The notes under the pieces were generated by a model, which was not told the origin of the DNA, made no database searches, and worked only from the letters and a program-made list of their open reading frames with translations. From positions 1-37,370 of the IMG/VR virus record IMGVR_UViG_3300003890_000023: DNA of 37,370 bases, one strand, 5' to 3'. Below are positions 16,750 to 24,423 of this stretch, in pieces; the first letter of the stretch is position 1, and every line of letters starts with the position of its first letter. The translations under genes and the position numbers were made by a program. Source of the stretch: a virus.

Positions 16750-17792
16750 CGGATCGCCGCGTCATTGGATTTGCCAACGAGGCGGACTTCCGCCGCATGG
16801 CGCGGATGGTGCAATATGTCGAAAAGGGAGCGCTGGAGCATCCCTTTTTTCGGATGCAGCGGCCCGTTGATGACCCGGAATCGACATTCGCGCTCCCGGA
16901 CGGCGATTGCTCCTGCTGTCCGGATTGTTTCTGCTATCCGCGAGACCCGGTGACCGCGTGCAATGCGATCCCATGCCTCTATAGGACTTATCGCATTGCA
17001 GGCAAGATGCCGTTTGCCGGTGAGGTCTCGCTGGCATGGTTGTCCGGCTGCACATTTCAGTCGGACGATTTTCCAGTCACAATTTGTAATGTCGATTATG
17101 ATACGTTCCGATGGACGCTCACCATTGGCGACGGAACGTGCGGATCAGTTTTGGAACTCGTTAAGACCGGTACGGCCACAATCAATATTCCGCTCAAATA
17201 CAAGAGCGCGCACTGCAAGTGGAACCCGATCTGCGGGAACGAAATGGTGTGGGTGTTTGATTGCAACATGCCATCGGATATTGCGCATTTGTTCCACCAG
17301 AAGGTCTGCATCTATCCTGAGGGACCGCGATGCAAAAAGTGTCCCGATGTCATCACTTCATGCTGCGCCGCTGGATTCTCGCAGCAGCTATTGTGGACGT
17401 TCGATGCACATGGTTTTGGATATTCTTGCCCTGCGATTGATGGTCAGACGGCGGTCTTGACATTTAATCGCGCGTACGACAGCGGCGGCGGCAACATTTG
17501 CTACGAATGGGTCGGGACGACCGGAGATGTGGGATCAGGCTGCGGCGTCTTGACCGTCAAGGCGACCATTTGTTTGGGCTGTGCCTGGTTCGTGGATATC
17601 TACAACCAGACGGGAAGCCTGTGCTTGCATATCGGGTCGGACTTTGCTCCAGCATCGTGCCCGATGGTCATGGAAACATTTACGCCAACATCGAGCAATA
17701 ATAATTTCGGAGTCTACTGGGTTACCGGTGATTGTTCGTGTTGTCCGACAGCAGGCCAGCCGCTCGTTGGTGGTACATTGCAGCCGTTATAA
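16746..17792 (+). CDS. Cysteine-rich putative tail protein
   Basis: A 348-residue protein with 28 cysteines (about 8 per cent). Clustered motifs lie near residues 53-65 (DGDCSCCPDCFCYP) and again near the C-terminus (GDCSCCPTAG), so the two ends are marked by similar CSCCP blocks. Between them are evenly spaced single Cys residues in beta-like sequence, for example WVFDCNMP and CLGCAWFVDIYNQTG. I see no signal peptide. It closes the tail module, so a disulfide- or metal-stabilised tail fibre or tip protein is likely. No known family is assigned. Confidence 0.55.
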   Translation: MTDRRVIGFANEADFRRMARMVQYVEKGALEHPFFRMQRPVDDPESTFALPDGDCSCCPDCFCYPRDPVTACNAIPCLYRTYRIAGKMPFAGEVSLAWLSGCTFQSDDFPVTICNVDYDTFRWTLTIGDGTCGSVLELVKTGTATINIPLKYKSAHCKWNPICGNEMVWVFDCNMPSDIAHLFHQKVCIYPEGPRCKKCPDVITSCCAAGFSQQLLWTFDAHGFGYSCPAIDGQTAVLTFNRAYDSGGGNICYEWVGTTGDVGSGCGVLTVKATICLGCAWFVDIYNQTGSLCLHIGSDFAPASCPMVMETFTPTSSNNNFGVYWVTGDCSCCPTAGQPLVGGTLQPL

Positions 17793-17796
17793 TGAC

Positions 17797-18000
17797 TCAA
17801 CGTTTTTCCTGTTCGCAAATCTGGCGCATTGCGGCAAAGCCGTCATCGCGGCCGGCGCCATATCCGGCATGATATCCTCGCTCGTAATCTGGAGTCGCAA
17901 TCGTCGGCGTCATCACCCCGGCCGTGATAGCCGCTCCGAAGGCAGCCCCAAGCATGACCCATAACCACGGCGGAACCCTGTCGTTAACATTCTCAGTCAT
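17797..18000 (-). CDS. Small membrane protein on the opposite strand
   Basis: A 67-residue minus-strand ORF, MTENVNDRVPPWLWVMLGAA and onward, with one clear membrane span at about residues 11-32 and a soluble charged tail (DYERGYHAGYGAGRDDGF). GCGAGGATATC precedes the ATG on its strand, a good ribosome site. It lies convergently after the Cys-rich tail gene and divergently from the large glycosyltransferase. The coding pattern fits a real gene. The function is unknown; spanin-like or superinfection-exclusion roles are possible from topology only. Confidence 0.6.
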   Translation of the reverse strand: MTENVNDRVPPWLWVMLGAAFGAAITAGVMTPTIATPDYERGYHAGYGAGRDDGFAAMRQICEQEKR

Positions 18001-18056
18001 GATATCCTCGCTTTCAACGCTAATCCTAACCCCGCTCTGATTCGGTGGCAAGCAAA

Positions 18057-20450
18057 ATGTTCCCACTTTGTCATCAGTCCGGCGCAATCAGCGAATGCGG
18101 CAAGCGCATGTGCCGCCTGAATGACGACCGGCGATGGGTCACGCTGGACACCTGCTTGGCATGTCCGTATGCCGTCGCAATCGCCGATGCAGACCTCGTG
18201 CCGATTTGCTCGCCGCCGTTGGTGGAGTCGCAATACTGCCGCCATCGCGGACCAGTAATCAGGACGCTCCCGTGCGAACTCTGCGGCGCAACCGTGGCCA
18301 AAGGACAACAAGTCCCTGTCTATCACTGTGCGCTGCATGGCGAGTGCGCCACGATCCGGTTCCGCCAACTCGGCCAACCTCGCATCTGTGGGACGTGCGA
18401 AGATTTCTGCGATGTCAGACGCGCGCAGTTCCCGGACCTCACCGGCCCGGCGAACCTGATGATGTGCATATATCCGCGCGCGGAGGCGCGAGAAATCTGG
18501 AAGGCGCAGCAGGAGCGTATCCGGATGGCCATCGGCACATTCGACGGTCTTAAGCTGTGCGCTGTCGCGTATGATGACACGACGGCCGAAGAAGAGATCG
18601 ACGAATCGCTGTGGGATGAGGTAGTGCGCATCCCGAATGATCCCGCGCAATGGGAGTTGCCCGGCTGGCGTTGGGCGATGACCAGGCTGAAGGAGCAGCC
18701 CGGATTCACCGTCCGACTGCACGCGAAAGGGGTCGTGCGCGGCATCTGCGAGCAGCATACGAAACGATGGTGGGAGCTAGGGTATGATGCGCTGCTCGAC
18801 GTAGAGGCGGTGCGCGAAAGCCTAAAAACGTCAGTCATCACCGGCGCGTTTCGCCGGAATGACGCCACGGCTGCAATGGAGTGGCACTATACCGGATCGT
18901 TTTACGCGTTTCGCAACGCCGAGGTGTTTGCGCGAAACTGGGAACCGGAATGGCATGGACCGGCCGATCATTACGTCGAGGCATGGCCGTCTCTAATAGC
19001 CGAGAAGTCGCGTGCCAACTGCCTAGCATTCGACGGCGTCGGGAACCTATACGATCACCGCGCATGGCGACAGACCTCGGCAAAAGCCCCCCCTGTGGTC
19101 CGCCCCATAGCGCCGGTTGCTGTTTGTGCAATATCTCACAACTACGGCCACTATTTGGCGGAATGTGTGCGATCTGTCGAACAGTCCACTGTGCGGCCGG
19201 CCGAAATCATAATTGTCGATGATGCCTCAGACGATAACACTGAGGAAGTCGGCAAGTCGATGGGCTATCCTTATATCCGGCACGACGCGCGCAACGTCCA
19301 CGAATCTCGGAAGTTGGGCTATCAAAACACGACAGCAAAATATCTTTGTTTTCTGGATGCTGACGACAAGCTGCTGCCAGACTATCTGGCCAACGCCGTG
19401 AATATCATGGAGGCCGACGGATCAATCGGAATCGTCTTTTCAGACCTCCAGGAGTTCGGCGATTCCCGCGAACTGCGGCGACACGATCCCGGCGCGGAAA
19501 TCGAGAGAGCCAATAACTACCACGCCGGAAGCGTGGTGCGCCGCGCGGCATTGGAGTCGTCCGGCGCATTGCGCGATCAGTTTGCGGCTGGCCAGTCCTG
19601 GCTCGATTGGATCGTGTGGCGACAAGTCGTGCGCGCCGGCTGGAAGACGGCGAAGAATCCAACGCCGTATCTTTATCGGCGGCACAGCCGGTCCATGAGC
19701 GTGGCCAATCGCGGTTGCGCCTATTGGGACTATGCGCAGCTAGCGCGCGAACACGTCGCAATCATCATTCCGCTGTCCGGCAGGCCGAACTCGGTAAAAC
19801 GCCTTATCGGATGGCTACGCGGTCAGACATGGCCGCATGAGCAATGCCGATTGTTGCTGGCGGACACCGTGGCGGGGGGCCGCCTGGGTTGGCAGATCGC
19901 ACAATGGATCAGCGCGGACTACCCGAACATCCGCGTCCAATCTCTGCCGATTGGTCGCCCCGGATTGGCGGATGATGACCGTGTGCGATGCAGCCGCGAG
20001 GTGCAATCCGCAATGGCGGAGCTATATGCGAAACTGCGCATGATGACGGACACCGAATACAACCTGATCATCGAAGATGACGTTCTACCGCCGTGCGACG
20101 CCATCGAAAAATTATTGCGGGGAATGGATCACTCGGTCGCGGCAGTAACCGGTGTTGGCTGGAGTCGCTTCGCGCAATGGTATGTCGCATGGATTCGCGA
20201 TGGACTGCGGCATTTGACGACGCTCGGCAAGGGCATTGAGACCATCGACGGCTGTTGGTTCGGTTGTACGTTGATTCGCCGATCCGCGCTGCTTGCCGCG
20301 CCGATGACGACGGACGGCCGTAGCGGAAATTTCGATTATGCGTTTTTCGACTGGCTGGCCGCGCATAGCTGGGAGTGCCGCATCAATTGGGACGTGCTCT
20401 GCGACCACGCGGGATTGATGGCGGACGAGCCGTGGCGACCGAGACAATAA
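18057..20450 (+). CDS. Large multidomain glycosyltransferase with N-terminal zinc-ribbon-like region
   Basis: About 797 residues. The N-terminus has many Cys/His pairs (CLACP, CELCG, HCALHGEC, CGTCEDFC) and probably binds zinc. Residues about 135-340 form an unrecognised domain with a GT-like flavour (LKLCAVAYDD, GSFYAFRNAEVF). Residues about 350-555 are a family 2 glycosyltransferase: VCAISHNYGHYLAECVRSVE, EIIIVDDASDDNT, and the DxD-like LDADDK near 433. Residues about 565-797 are another GT-A domain: VAIIIPLSGRPNSVKRLIGW and YNLIIEDDVLPP near 670. A GTG at 18045 is an alternative start. It probably glycosylates virion proteins or host surface molecules. Confidence 0.82.
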   Translation: MFPLCHQSGAISECGKRMCRLNDDRRWVTLDTCLACPYAVAIADADLVPICSPPLVESQYCRHRGPVIRTLPCELCGATVAKGQQVPVYHCALHGECATIRFRQLGQPRICGTCEDFCDVRRAQFPDLTGPANLMMCIYPRAEAREIWKAQQERIRMAIGTFDGLKLCAVAYDDTTAEEEIDESLWDEVVRIPNDPAQWELPGWRWAMTRLKEQPGFTVRLHAKGVVRGICEQHTKRWWELGYDALLDVEAVRESLKTSVITGAFRRNDATAAMEWHYTGSFYAFRNAEVFARNWEPEWHGPADHYVEAWPSLIAEKSRANCLAFDGVGNLYDHRAWRQTSAKAPPVVRPIAPVAVCAISHNYGHYLAECVRSVEQSTVRPAEIIIVDDASDDNTEEVGKSMGYPYIRHDARNVHESRKLGYQNTTAKYLCFLDADDKLLPDYLANAVNIMEADGSIGIVFSDLQEFGDSRELRRHDPGAEIERANNYHAGSVVRRAALESSGALRDQFAAGQSWLDWIVWRQVVRAGWKTAKNPTPYLYRRHSRSMSVANRGCAYWDYAQLAREHVAIIIPLSGRPNSVKRLIGWLRGQTWPHEQCRLLLADTVAGGRLGWQIAQWISADYPNIRVQSLPIGRPGLADDDRVRCSREVQSAMAELYAKLRMMTDTEYNLIIEDDVLPPCDAIEKLLRGMDHSVAAVTGVGWSRFAQWYVAWIRDGLRHLTTLGKGIETIDGCWFGCTLIRRSALLAAPMTTDGRSGNFDYAFFDWLAAHSWECRINWDVLCDHAGLMADEPWRPRQ

Positions 20451-20593
20451 TAGTGACCGAATCGAGCGCCCAACTCCCCTGGGGATGGCTGCTGCTGTTC
20501 GGCCTCGCCTGCGCGAGTGCCGGATATCTCCTGGGGCAGGCGGACAAAATCCGGATAGAGCGAAATCGGGAAATCATGGAGGAGAGTAAGTGA
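20432..20593 (+). CDS. Small single-span membrane protein
   Basis: A 53-residue ORF with a GTG start at 20432 inside the end of the glycosyltransferase gene. Residues about 16-35 (WGWLLLFGLACASAGYLLG) form one membrane span, and the rest is a charged helix (QADKIRIERNREIMEESK). The stop overlaps the next ATG. It could be a holin- or spanin-like lysis protein, but no lysozyme neighbour supports that. Evidence is the hydrophobic pattern and tight packing. Confidence 0.5.
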   Translation: MATETIIVTESSAQLPWGWLLLFGLACASAGYLLGQADKIRIERNREIMEESK

Positions 20594-20946
20594 AGCCCCT
20601 CATCTATCTCATCGGACCCTATCGGCGACCAGAACCAGTTGCCAACGTCAATCGCGCCGTCAGGATCGGCCAGCAAATTCGGGACACACTGGACGTTGCT
20701 GTAATCATCCCGCACTGGAGTATGCTTGAGCATCTAATTTGCCCTCGCGACGATCAGTATTGGCTCGATACGACAATGGACCTACTGCGGCATTGCGACG
20801 CAGCCTACCGACTCGACGGGTTTTCGCTCGGCGGCGATGCGGAAGAAGAGGAATGCGGCCGCCTGGGTCTCCAGGTTTTTCGGTCGATGTCATCGCTCGC
20901 CTGTTGGGTCGAACAGTGGAGAGGAAGACATGCCACGGCCCGATAA
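20590..20946 (+). CDS. Nucleoside 2-deoxyribosyltransferase-like protein (DUF4406-like)
   Basis: A 118-residue protein starting MKPLIYLIGPYRRPEPVANV. The family pattern is clear: GPYR near residue 9, NVNRAVRIGQQI, IIPHWSM near 39, DDQYWLDTTMDLLRHCDAAY near 54, and GFSLGGDAEEEECGRLGLQV near 77, with the Ser-Gly and Glu of the nucleotide-binding site. These small phage proteins are related to nucleoside deoxyribosyltransferases and may act on nucleotides. The exact substrate is not predictable. It overlaps neighbours at both ends. Confidence 0.75.
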   Translation: MKPLIYLIGPYRRPEPVANVNRAVRIGQQIRDTLDVAVIIPHWSMLEHLICPRDDQYWLDTTMDLLRHCDAAYRLDGFSLGGDAEEEECGRLGLQVFRSMSSLACWVEQWRGRHATAR

Positions 20947-21388
20947 CTGGAATTGGATGACGCACCGTGAGCAAAGGGAATGGCTGGGTCGTCACGAGGC
21001 GCAACCTCACCAGCCGCCAGACGCAGCGCAGCCTGACAACTCATCCGCTATGTTGTCCGACTGCACAATCCACGGAGCATCGAATAACCCGAAAGATATC
21101 GCAGCGCGGGCGAAATGTCCGCTACAGCTGATTCCGCCGACGGCGGAAACGGAAATCGCCTGGGTACTGCACTCCGGCGCAATGAAGTACGGACCGTGGA
21201 ATTGGAGGCGGGACCGCATCGAACTCTCCAATTATCTTGGTGCGATGCGGAGGCACATTGCGAGAATCCTGGACGGAGAGGATGTCGATGCCGAGTCGGG
21301 GCGATTGCATCTGGCGCATGTGGCCGCAACGGCAATCATAATGATTGATGCGCTGGCGCATGATTGCGTAATCGACGACCGGCCATAA
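20930..21388 (+). CDS. dATP/dGTP diphosphohydrolase-like protein (MazZ/DUF5664-like)
   Basis: A 152-residue protein. The C-terminal two thirds carry the pattern of the dATP/dGTP diphosphohydrolase N-terminal family: CPLQLIPPTAETEIAWVLHS, GAMKYGPWNWRRDRIELSNY, then RRHIARILDGEDVDAESGRL and HLAHVAATAIIMID. The Glu/Asp of GEDVDAESG probably bind metal. Members include MazZ, which hydrolyses dNTPs in 2-aminoadenine phages, but I see no PurZ here, so a nucleotide-pool role is all that can be said. GAGAGGAAG precedes the ATG, which lies inside the preceding gene. Confidence 0.75.
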   Translation: MPRPDNWNWMTHREQREWLGRHEAQPHQPPDAAQPDNSSAMLSDCTIHGASNNPKDIAARAKCPLQLIPPTAETEIAWVLHSGAMKYGPWNWRRDRIELSNYLGAMRRHIARILDGEDVDAESGRLHLAHVAATAIIMIDALAHDCVIDDRP

Positions 21389-21413
21389 TGTCCGGCGATG
21401 ACGAGGAGAGACG

Positions 21414-21806
21414 ATGCAGAGAATGCCAAAACGGCCACGGCGGAACCAGCGTTTCTGGAAGAATGTCAGACTCGCAATGGAGCGATTTCCGGCAGCATTC
21501 CCCGTGACCGTGATTGTCGGATTCCTACCCGCCAGGCTTCGCCCCGCTTGGGCCGCGTGCGACAAGATTGGCTCTCGCTTCTTCGTTTGGCTCTTCGAGC
21601 CGGACATCGACATACCTCCTATTGAGCCGGACACGCAGAACGGCCGTGAAACATGGCTGTGGGATGCCTTTCTCCATGAATACGCCCACATTCTCGATTG
21701 GTCGCATCTACGAGATAAACACGACCAACCATATGCCCAGTGGCACTCGGCGACATGGGGCGTCTGGTATGCGAAGCTCTATCAGAGTTTGACCGATGAT
21801 CCGTAA
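21414..21806 (+). CDS. Zinc metallopeptidase-like protein (HExxH)
   Basis: A 130-residue protein. HEYAHILDW near residue 88 fits the HExxH zinc motif, and HSATWGVWYA about 20 residues later supplies the third ligand candidate, as in SprT-like or minigluzincin-like peptidases. The N-terminus is strongly basic. The remaining fold is too short for a complete typical peptidase, so substrate and activity are open. It lies in a run of accessory metabolic genes. Either ATG (21414 or 21423) is possible. Confidence 0.6.
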   Translation: MQRMPKRPRRNQRFWKNVRLAMERFPAAFPVTVIVGFLPARLRPAWAACDKIGSRFFVWLFEPDIDIPPIEPDTQNGRETWLWDAFLHEYAHILDWSHLRDKHDQPYAQWHSATWGVWYAKLYQSLTDDP

Positions 21807-21814
21807 TTTCGTGG

Positions 21815-22882
21815 ATGGTACGGAAGGTGGCTAACCAATATACCGGACCAGGGCGGGCCGCCGCTGTGGCGCGGGAGTTCTGCGCGCGAATGGCCGACGT
21901 ACCGACGCGCACTATCGCGCGGGCGCTCCACAAGCAGCACCCCAAGCTCTTCTTGAGCGTCGAGAAAGCCCGCAATGCAGTGCGAGACATTCGCGGCAAT
22001 CGCGGCGAGACCAAGCGCAGGACGGCGAGAGACAAGTCTCTGTTTCGGCCGAACGGCAAGGCGGGCGCAGTCCTAATGCCAGAGCCGGTATTGGAATCGT
22101 GGGAGCCATTGTGTATTGATGGCCCGGCGCGCGTCGGCGTGCTGTCAGATATCCACGTGCCGTACCACGACAAATCCGCCCTGGAAACCGCAGTGACGGA
22201 GTGCAAGCGCCATCGGTGCGACGTGGTCATTCTGAATGGCGACACAATTGATTTTTATGGTATCAGTCGATTCGAAAAAGACCCGGAACGGCGCACGCCG
22301 ACTCAAGAGATTCGCGACGCCGTACAACTCATGCGATGGATTCAGCAGCAGCTCCCGAAGGCGCGGATGATCTGGAAGGACGGCAATCACGATGAACGCC
22401 TCTCCAAATTCGTGCTCCACAATGCGCCGGTGCTCTGGTCGCTGCAGCAGGTGCGGCTGCCCAACGTTCTGGGATGGGAAATGGCGGAGCAAACGGGGCG
22501 CGAATCGACGAAGCTGGAGCGCTATGGATGGGAGTACGTCACCGACAAGCGCCCCATAATGGCCGGCAAACTGCCGATCTTGCACGGCCACGAACTGCCG
22601 GGCGGAGGCTCATCGGCGGTAAATCCATCGCGCGGCGCATATCTCAGGACCGCGCATACCGTGCTGATCGGTCATCAGCATCGGACGTCGCAGCACACTG
22701 AGCCGGATATGTTCCACGAGGAGGTGGCGTGCTTTTCCACCGGCGCACTGTGCGGACTTTATCCGGCGTTCGCGCGGATCAATAAATGGAACCACGGTTT
22801 CGCGCTGGTCGATGTCGCCGCCGACCAGGAATTCGACGTGAGAAATTTGCGTATCGCCGAAGGAAAAATCCGCGCGTCATGA
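21815..22882 (+). CDS. Calcineurin-like metallophosphoesterase
   Basis: A 355-residue protein. Residues about 1-95 are basic and helical, perhaps DNA-binding. The catalytic domain begins near residue 109 with VGVLSDIHVPYHDKSALETA, followed by VVILNGDTIDF, KDGNHDERL, LHGHELPGG and LIGHQHRTS. These supply the DxH, GDxxD, GNHD/E and GHxH metal ligands of the family. It probably cleaves phosphodiester or phosphomonoester bonds, possibly in DNA or nucleotides. No SbcC-like partner is present. Confidence 0.85.
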   Translation: MVRKVANQYTGPGRAAAVAREFCARMADVPTRTIARALHKQHPKLFLSVEKARNAVRDIRGNRGETKRRTARDKSLFRPNGKAGAVLMPEPVLESWEPLCIDGPARVGVLSDIHVPYHDKSALETAVTECKRHRCDVVILNGDTIDFYGISRFEKDPERRTPTQEIRDAVQLMRWIQQQLPKARMIWKDGNHDERLSKFVLHNAPVLWSLQQVRLPNVLGWEMAEQTGRESTKLERYGWEYVTDKRPIMAGKLPILHGHELPGGGSSAVNPSRGAYLRTAHTVLIGHQHRTSQHTEPDMFHEEVACFSTGALCGLYPAFARINKWNHGFALVDVAADQEFDVRNLRIAEGKIRAS

Positions 22883-22899
22883 ATTGATTGGAAGAGATC

Positions 22900-23100
22900 A
22901 TGATCCGCAAAACCAACAATCGTCGTCTGCCGCGTCCTGAGGCGTATATGCCGACTCCAGAGGAAATCGCTGCGATGGCGGCCACGATTCGCGCCGAATG
23001 GGATATGCTCTATCCGTGGCGCTGGCGAGAGCAACCGATGGCAGTGCAGCCGATACGGCTCCATCGCGCCCACGACCCGATCACAGACGAGCGGGACTAA
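22900..23100 (+). CDS. Hypothetical small protein
   Basis: A 66-residue basic protein (MIRKTNNRRLPRPEAYMPTP and onward) directly after the phosphoesterase. GGAAGAG precedes the ATG. It has a short helical segment EEIAAMAATIRAEWDML. No family is recognised. The gene ends the rightward accessory run and is followed by a 240-base non-coding stretch. Confidence 0.5.
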   Translation: MIRKTNNRRLPRPEAYMPTPEEIAAMAATIRAEWDMLYPWRWREQPMAVQPIRLHRAHDPITDERD

Positions 23101-23342
23101 ATTCCAGGGCGCATTCAGCCCGCAACCAAGCCAAAAACATAATGCGGGAATAGACGTATTGTATTAACAGGCAAGGAGTTTCGCCATTCTTAAAAACCAA
23201 GTGTCCAGCGAGTCGCCGAGCGCGGGCGGAGAGTCGCTGGCGGGCCGTTTCGGCCTGTGAGGCTCGAAGAATGCGGCTCTTTTCCGCTCGTTCTGGATTT
23301 TTTTCTTGACTTTCGCATTACAACGCTGATAATCGCTGCATC
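23101..23342. other. Structured intergenic region, no gene seen
   Basis: No convincing gene is present. Several potential hairpins follow each other: CCCGCA 23119-23124 with TGCGGG 23143-23148, CCAGCGA 23205-23211 with TCGCTGG 23234-23240, GGCCG 23243-23247 with CGGCC 23251-23255, and GCGG 23273-23276 with CCGC 23284-23287. Seven T residues follow at 23298-23304. The last hairpin plus T-run could terminate transcription from the left. The region may also hold a structured RNA, but nothing identifies it. Confidence 0.4.
23306..23333 (+). promoter_or_regulatory. Sigma70-like promoter for the HTH gene
   Basis: TTGACT at 23306-23311 and GATAAT at 23328-23333 are separated by 16 bases, a near-consensus promoter. 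The predicted start of transcription, about seven bases further, nearly coincides with the ATG at 23343. This implies a leaderless or nearly leaderless mRNA. Confidence 0.65.
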
Positions 23343-23558
23343 ATGAGCAAACGAAAAATGTTCTTTGTCTCGGACGTCGCCTCTGAGTTAGGCCTCACGG
23401 TTGGCCGCATCAATCAAATCTGTCGCAAATTCTCGATTGGCGAATTGATTCGGCCCAACCTGAGAGTGCTGTCGGCGAGAGACGTAGATCAAATCCAGAA
23501 AATCATCGCATCGTACCATCCAGGGCGGGAACAAAAAAAATCTGAAAATCGCGCTTGA
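23343..23558 (+). CDS. Small helix-turn-helix regulator
   Basis: A 71-residue protein with a winged-helix/MerR-like N-terminus: FFVSDVASELGLTVGRINQI places a helix-turn-helix at about residues 8-28, and LRVLSARDVDQIQKIIASYH follows as wing and helix. It resembles small excisionase- or MerR-type DNA-binding proteins. It is the first gene after a promoter and a structured non-coding region, and begins almost at the predicted transcription start. It may control the early segment, but its targets are unknown. Confidence 0.65.
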   Translation: MSKRKMFFVSDVASELGLTVGRINQICRKFSIGELIRPNLRVLSARDVDQIQKIIASYHPGREQKKSENRA

Positions 23559-23582
23559 CGCGATTATCACTGTTGATAGGAT
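23555..23582 (+). promoter_or_regulatory. Sigma70-like promoter before the GNAT/csrA segment
   Basis: TTGACG at 23555-23560 and TAGGAT at 23577-23582 are separated by 16 bases. The promoter overlaps the stop codon of the HTH gene and faces the small peptide, GNAT and csrA genes. The predicted leader is about 170 bases and contains hairpins. Confidence 0.5.
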
Positions 23583-23711
23583 GTCGCAACGCGGGTTGAG
23601 TCCGGTCAGTTGGTTCTTTTGGTGCAGGACGCATCACTTCTCCGGCCTTCTGCCGGCGCGGTGACGCAGGACGTAACATATCGCAATCTGGCATAGTGGC
23701 AGGATGCCGTC

Positions 23712-23729
23712 GTGCCCACGGATGGGCAC
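23712..23729 (+). promoter_or_regulatory. Candidate CsrA-binding hairpin in leader RNA
   Basis: GTGCCC at 23712-23717 and GGGCAC at 23724-23729 form a perfect six-base stem around the six-base loop ACGGAT. CsrA/RsmA proteins prefer exactly this arrangement, a GGA in a hexaloop of ANGGAN form. The site lies about 28 bases before a small ORF and upstream of a csrA gene on the same strand, so it may be a target of the phage's own CsrA or the host's. Confidence 0.55.
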
Positions 23730-23756
23730 TCTCGTTCGTGATTGGGGAGGCGAGAT

Positions 23757-23828
23757 ATGCTTACGACCGTTTTGTATCTCGTCGCTGCATTCCTGGTGTG
23801 TCTCGTAGCTGGGCAGTTGGCAGGGTGA
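23757..23828 (+). CDS. 23-residue hydrophobic peptide
   Basis: GGGGAGGCGAGAT before the ATG is a strong ribosome site. The product starts MLTTVLYLVAAFLVCLV and is a single membrane span. Its last codons contain GGGCAGTTGGCAGGG (23811-23825), which differs from the final 15 bases of the CRISPR repeat at one position. It lies 16 bases before the GNAT gene. A short membrane peptide or regulatory leader peptide is possible. Confidence 0.4.
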   Translation: MLTTVLYLVAAFLVCLVAGQLAG

Positions 23829-23844
23829 AGAACGATGAAGACAG

Positions 23845-24318
23845 ATGGGGTGCACTGTGCACGCAATCCGATTTTTAATTCTCGCCGATTTGCCGCGTGT
23901 CGTTGAAATTGAGCGGGCCACGTGCTCGGACCCGTGGAGCATCGACGATTTTGATCGTGCATTTCGACGCTTGCGCTATATCGGGATTGTAGCCGAATTT
24001 TCCGGCTCGGTAGCGGGATTCGCCGTCTTCCGAGGCGACGCGCCGTTGCAAGTCGAGAATGTCGCCGTGGCGCCATCACTGCGGCGGCAAGGGATCGGAC
24101 GCGCGCTGCTGGAATGGATACAGTCGCAGAGGCGAGACATCATTGCCGACGTCTCCGAGCGGAATCTGATTGCGCAGCTGTTCCTGCGGTCGTGCGGATT
24201 CCGTGCGATGCGGGTCATTCGTGATTTTTACCGCGACGGTGCGGATGCTTACCAATTCGAGTTTCACAGGGGAGGCGCTACGGCGCGGACTCCTATCACG
24301 GAATGCGCGGCGAATTGA
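23845..24318 (+). CDS. GNAT acetyltransferase (RimI-like)
   Basis: A 157-residue N-acetyltransferase. VAGFAVFRGDAPLQVENVAV and APSLRRQGIGRALLEWI give the central strand and the acetyl-CoA-binding RRQGIG loop near residues 75-85. DVSERNLIAQLFLRSCGFRA is the usual RimI-like ending (NxxAxxLYxxxGF). The N-terminal ILADLPRVVEIERATCSDPW closely follows RimI proteins. It may acetylate a protein N-terminus or toxin-like target. A GTG at 23857 is an alternative start. A strong terminator follows at 24364. Confidence 0.8.
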   Translation: MGCTVHAIRFLILADLPRVVEIERATCSDPWSIDDFDRAFRRLRYIGIVAEFSGSVAGFAVFRGDAPLQVENVAVAPSLRRQGIGRALLEWIQSQRRDIIADVSERNLIAQLFLRSCGFRAMRVIRDFYRDGADAYQFEFHRGGATARTPITECAAN

Positions 24319-24363
24319 TGAGCGGACCATCGCTCGCCAGTGTGTTGCTGGCGAGAGTACCGG

Positions 24364-24404
24364 CCCCCGGCCCGGTAGTTGTCCTGATCCGGGCCGGGGG
24401 TTTT
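24364..24404 (+). terminator. Rho-independent terminator after GNAT gene
   Basis: CCCCCGGCCCGG at 24364-24375 pairs perfectly with CCGGGCCGGGGG at 24389-24400 over 12 bases, with a 13-base loop, followed by TTTT. It stands between the GNAT gene and csrA. Because no other promoter is obvious before csrA, the terminator may be leaky or a csrA promoter may be cryptic. Confidence 0.75.
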
Positions 24405-24423
24405 GAAAACGAGGATGACAGCA

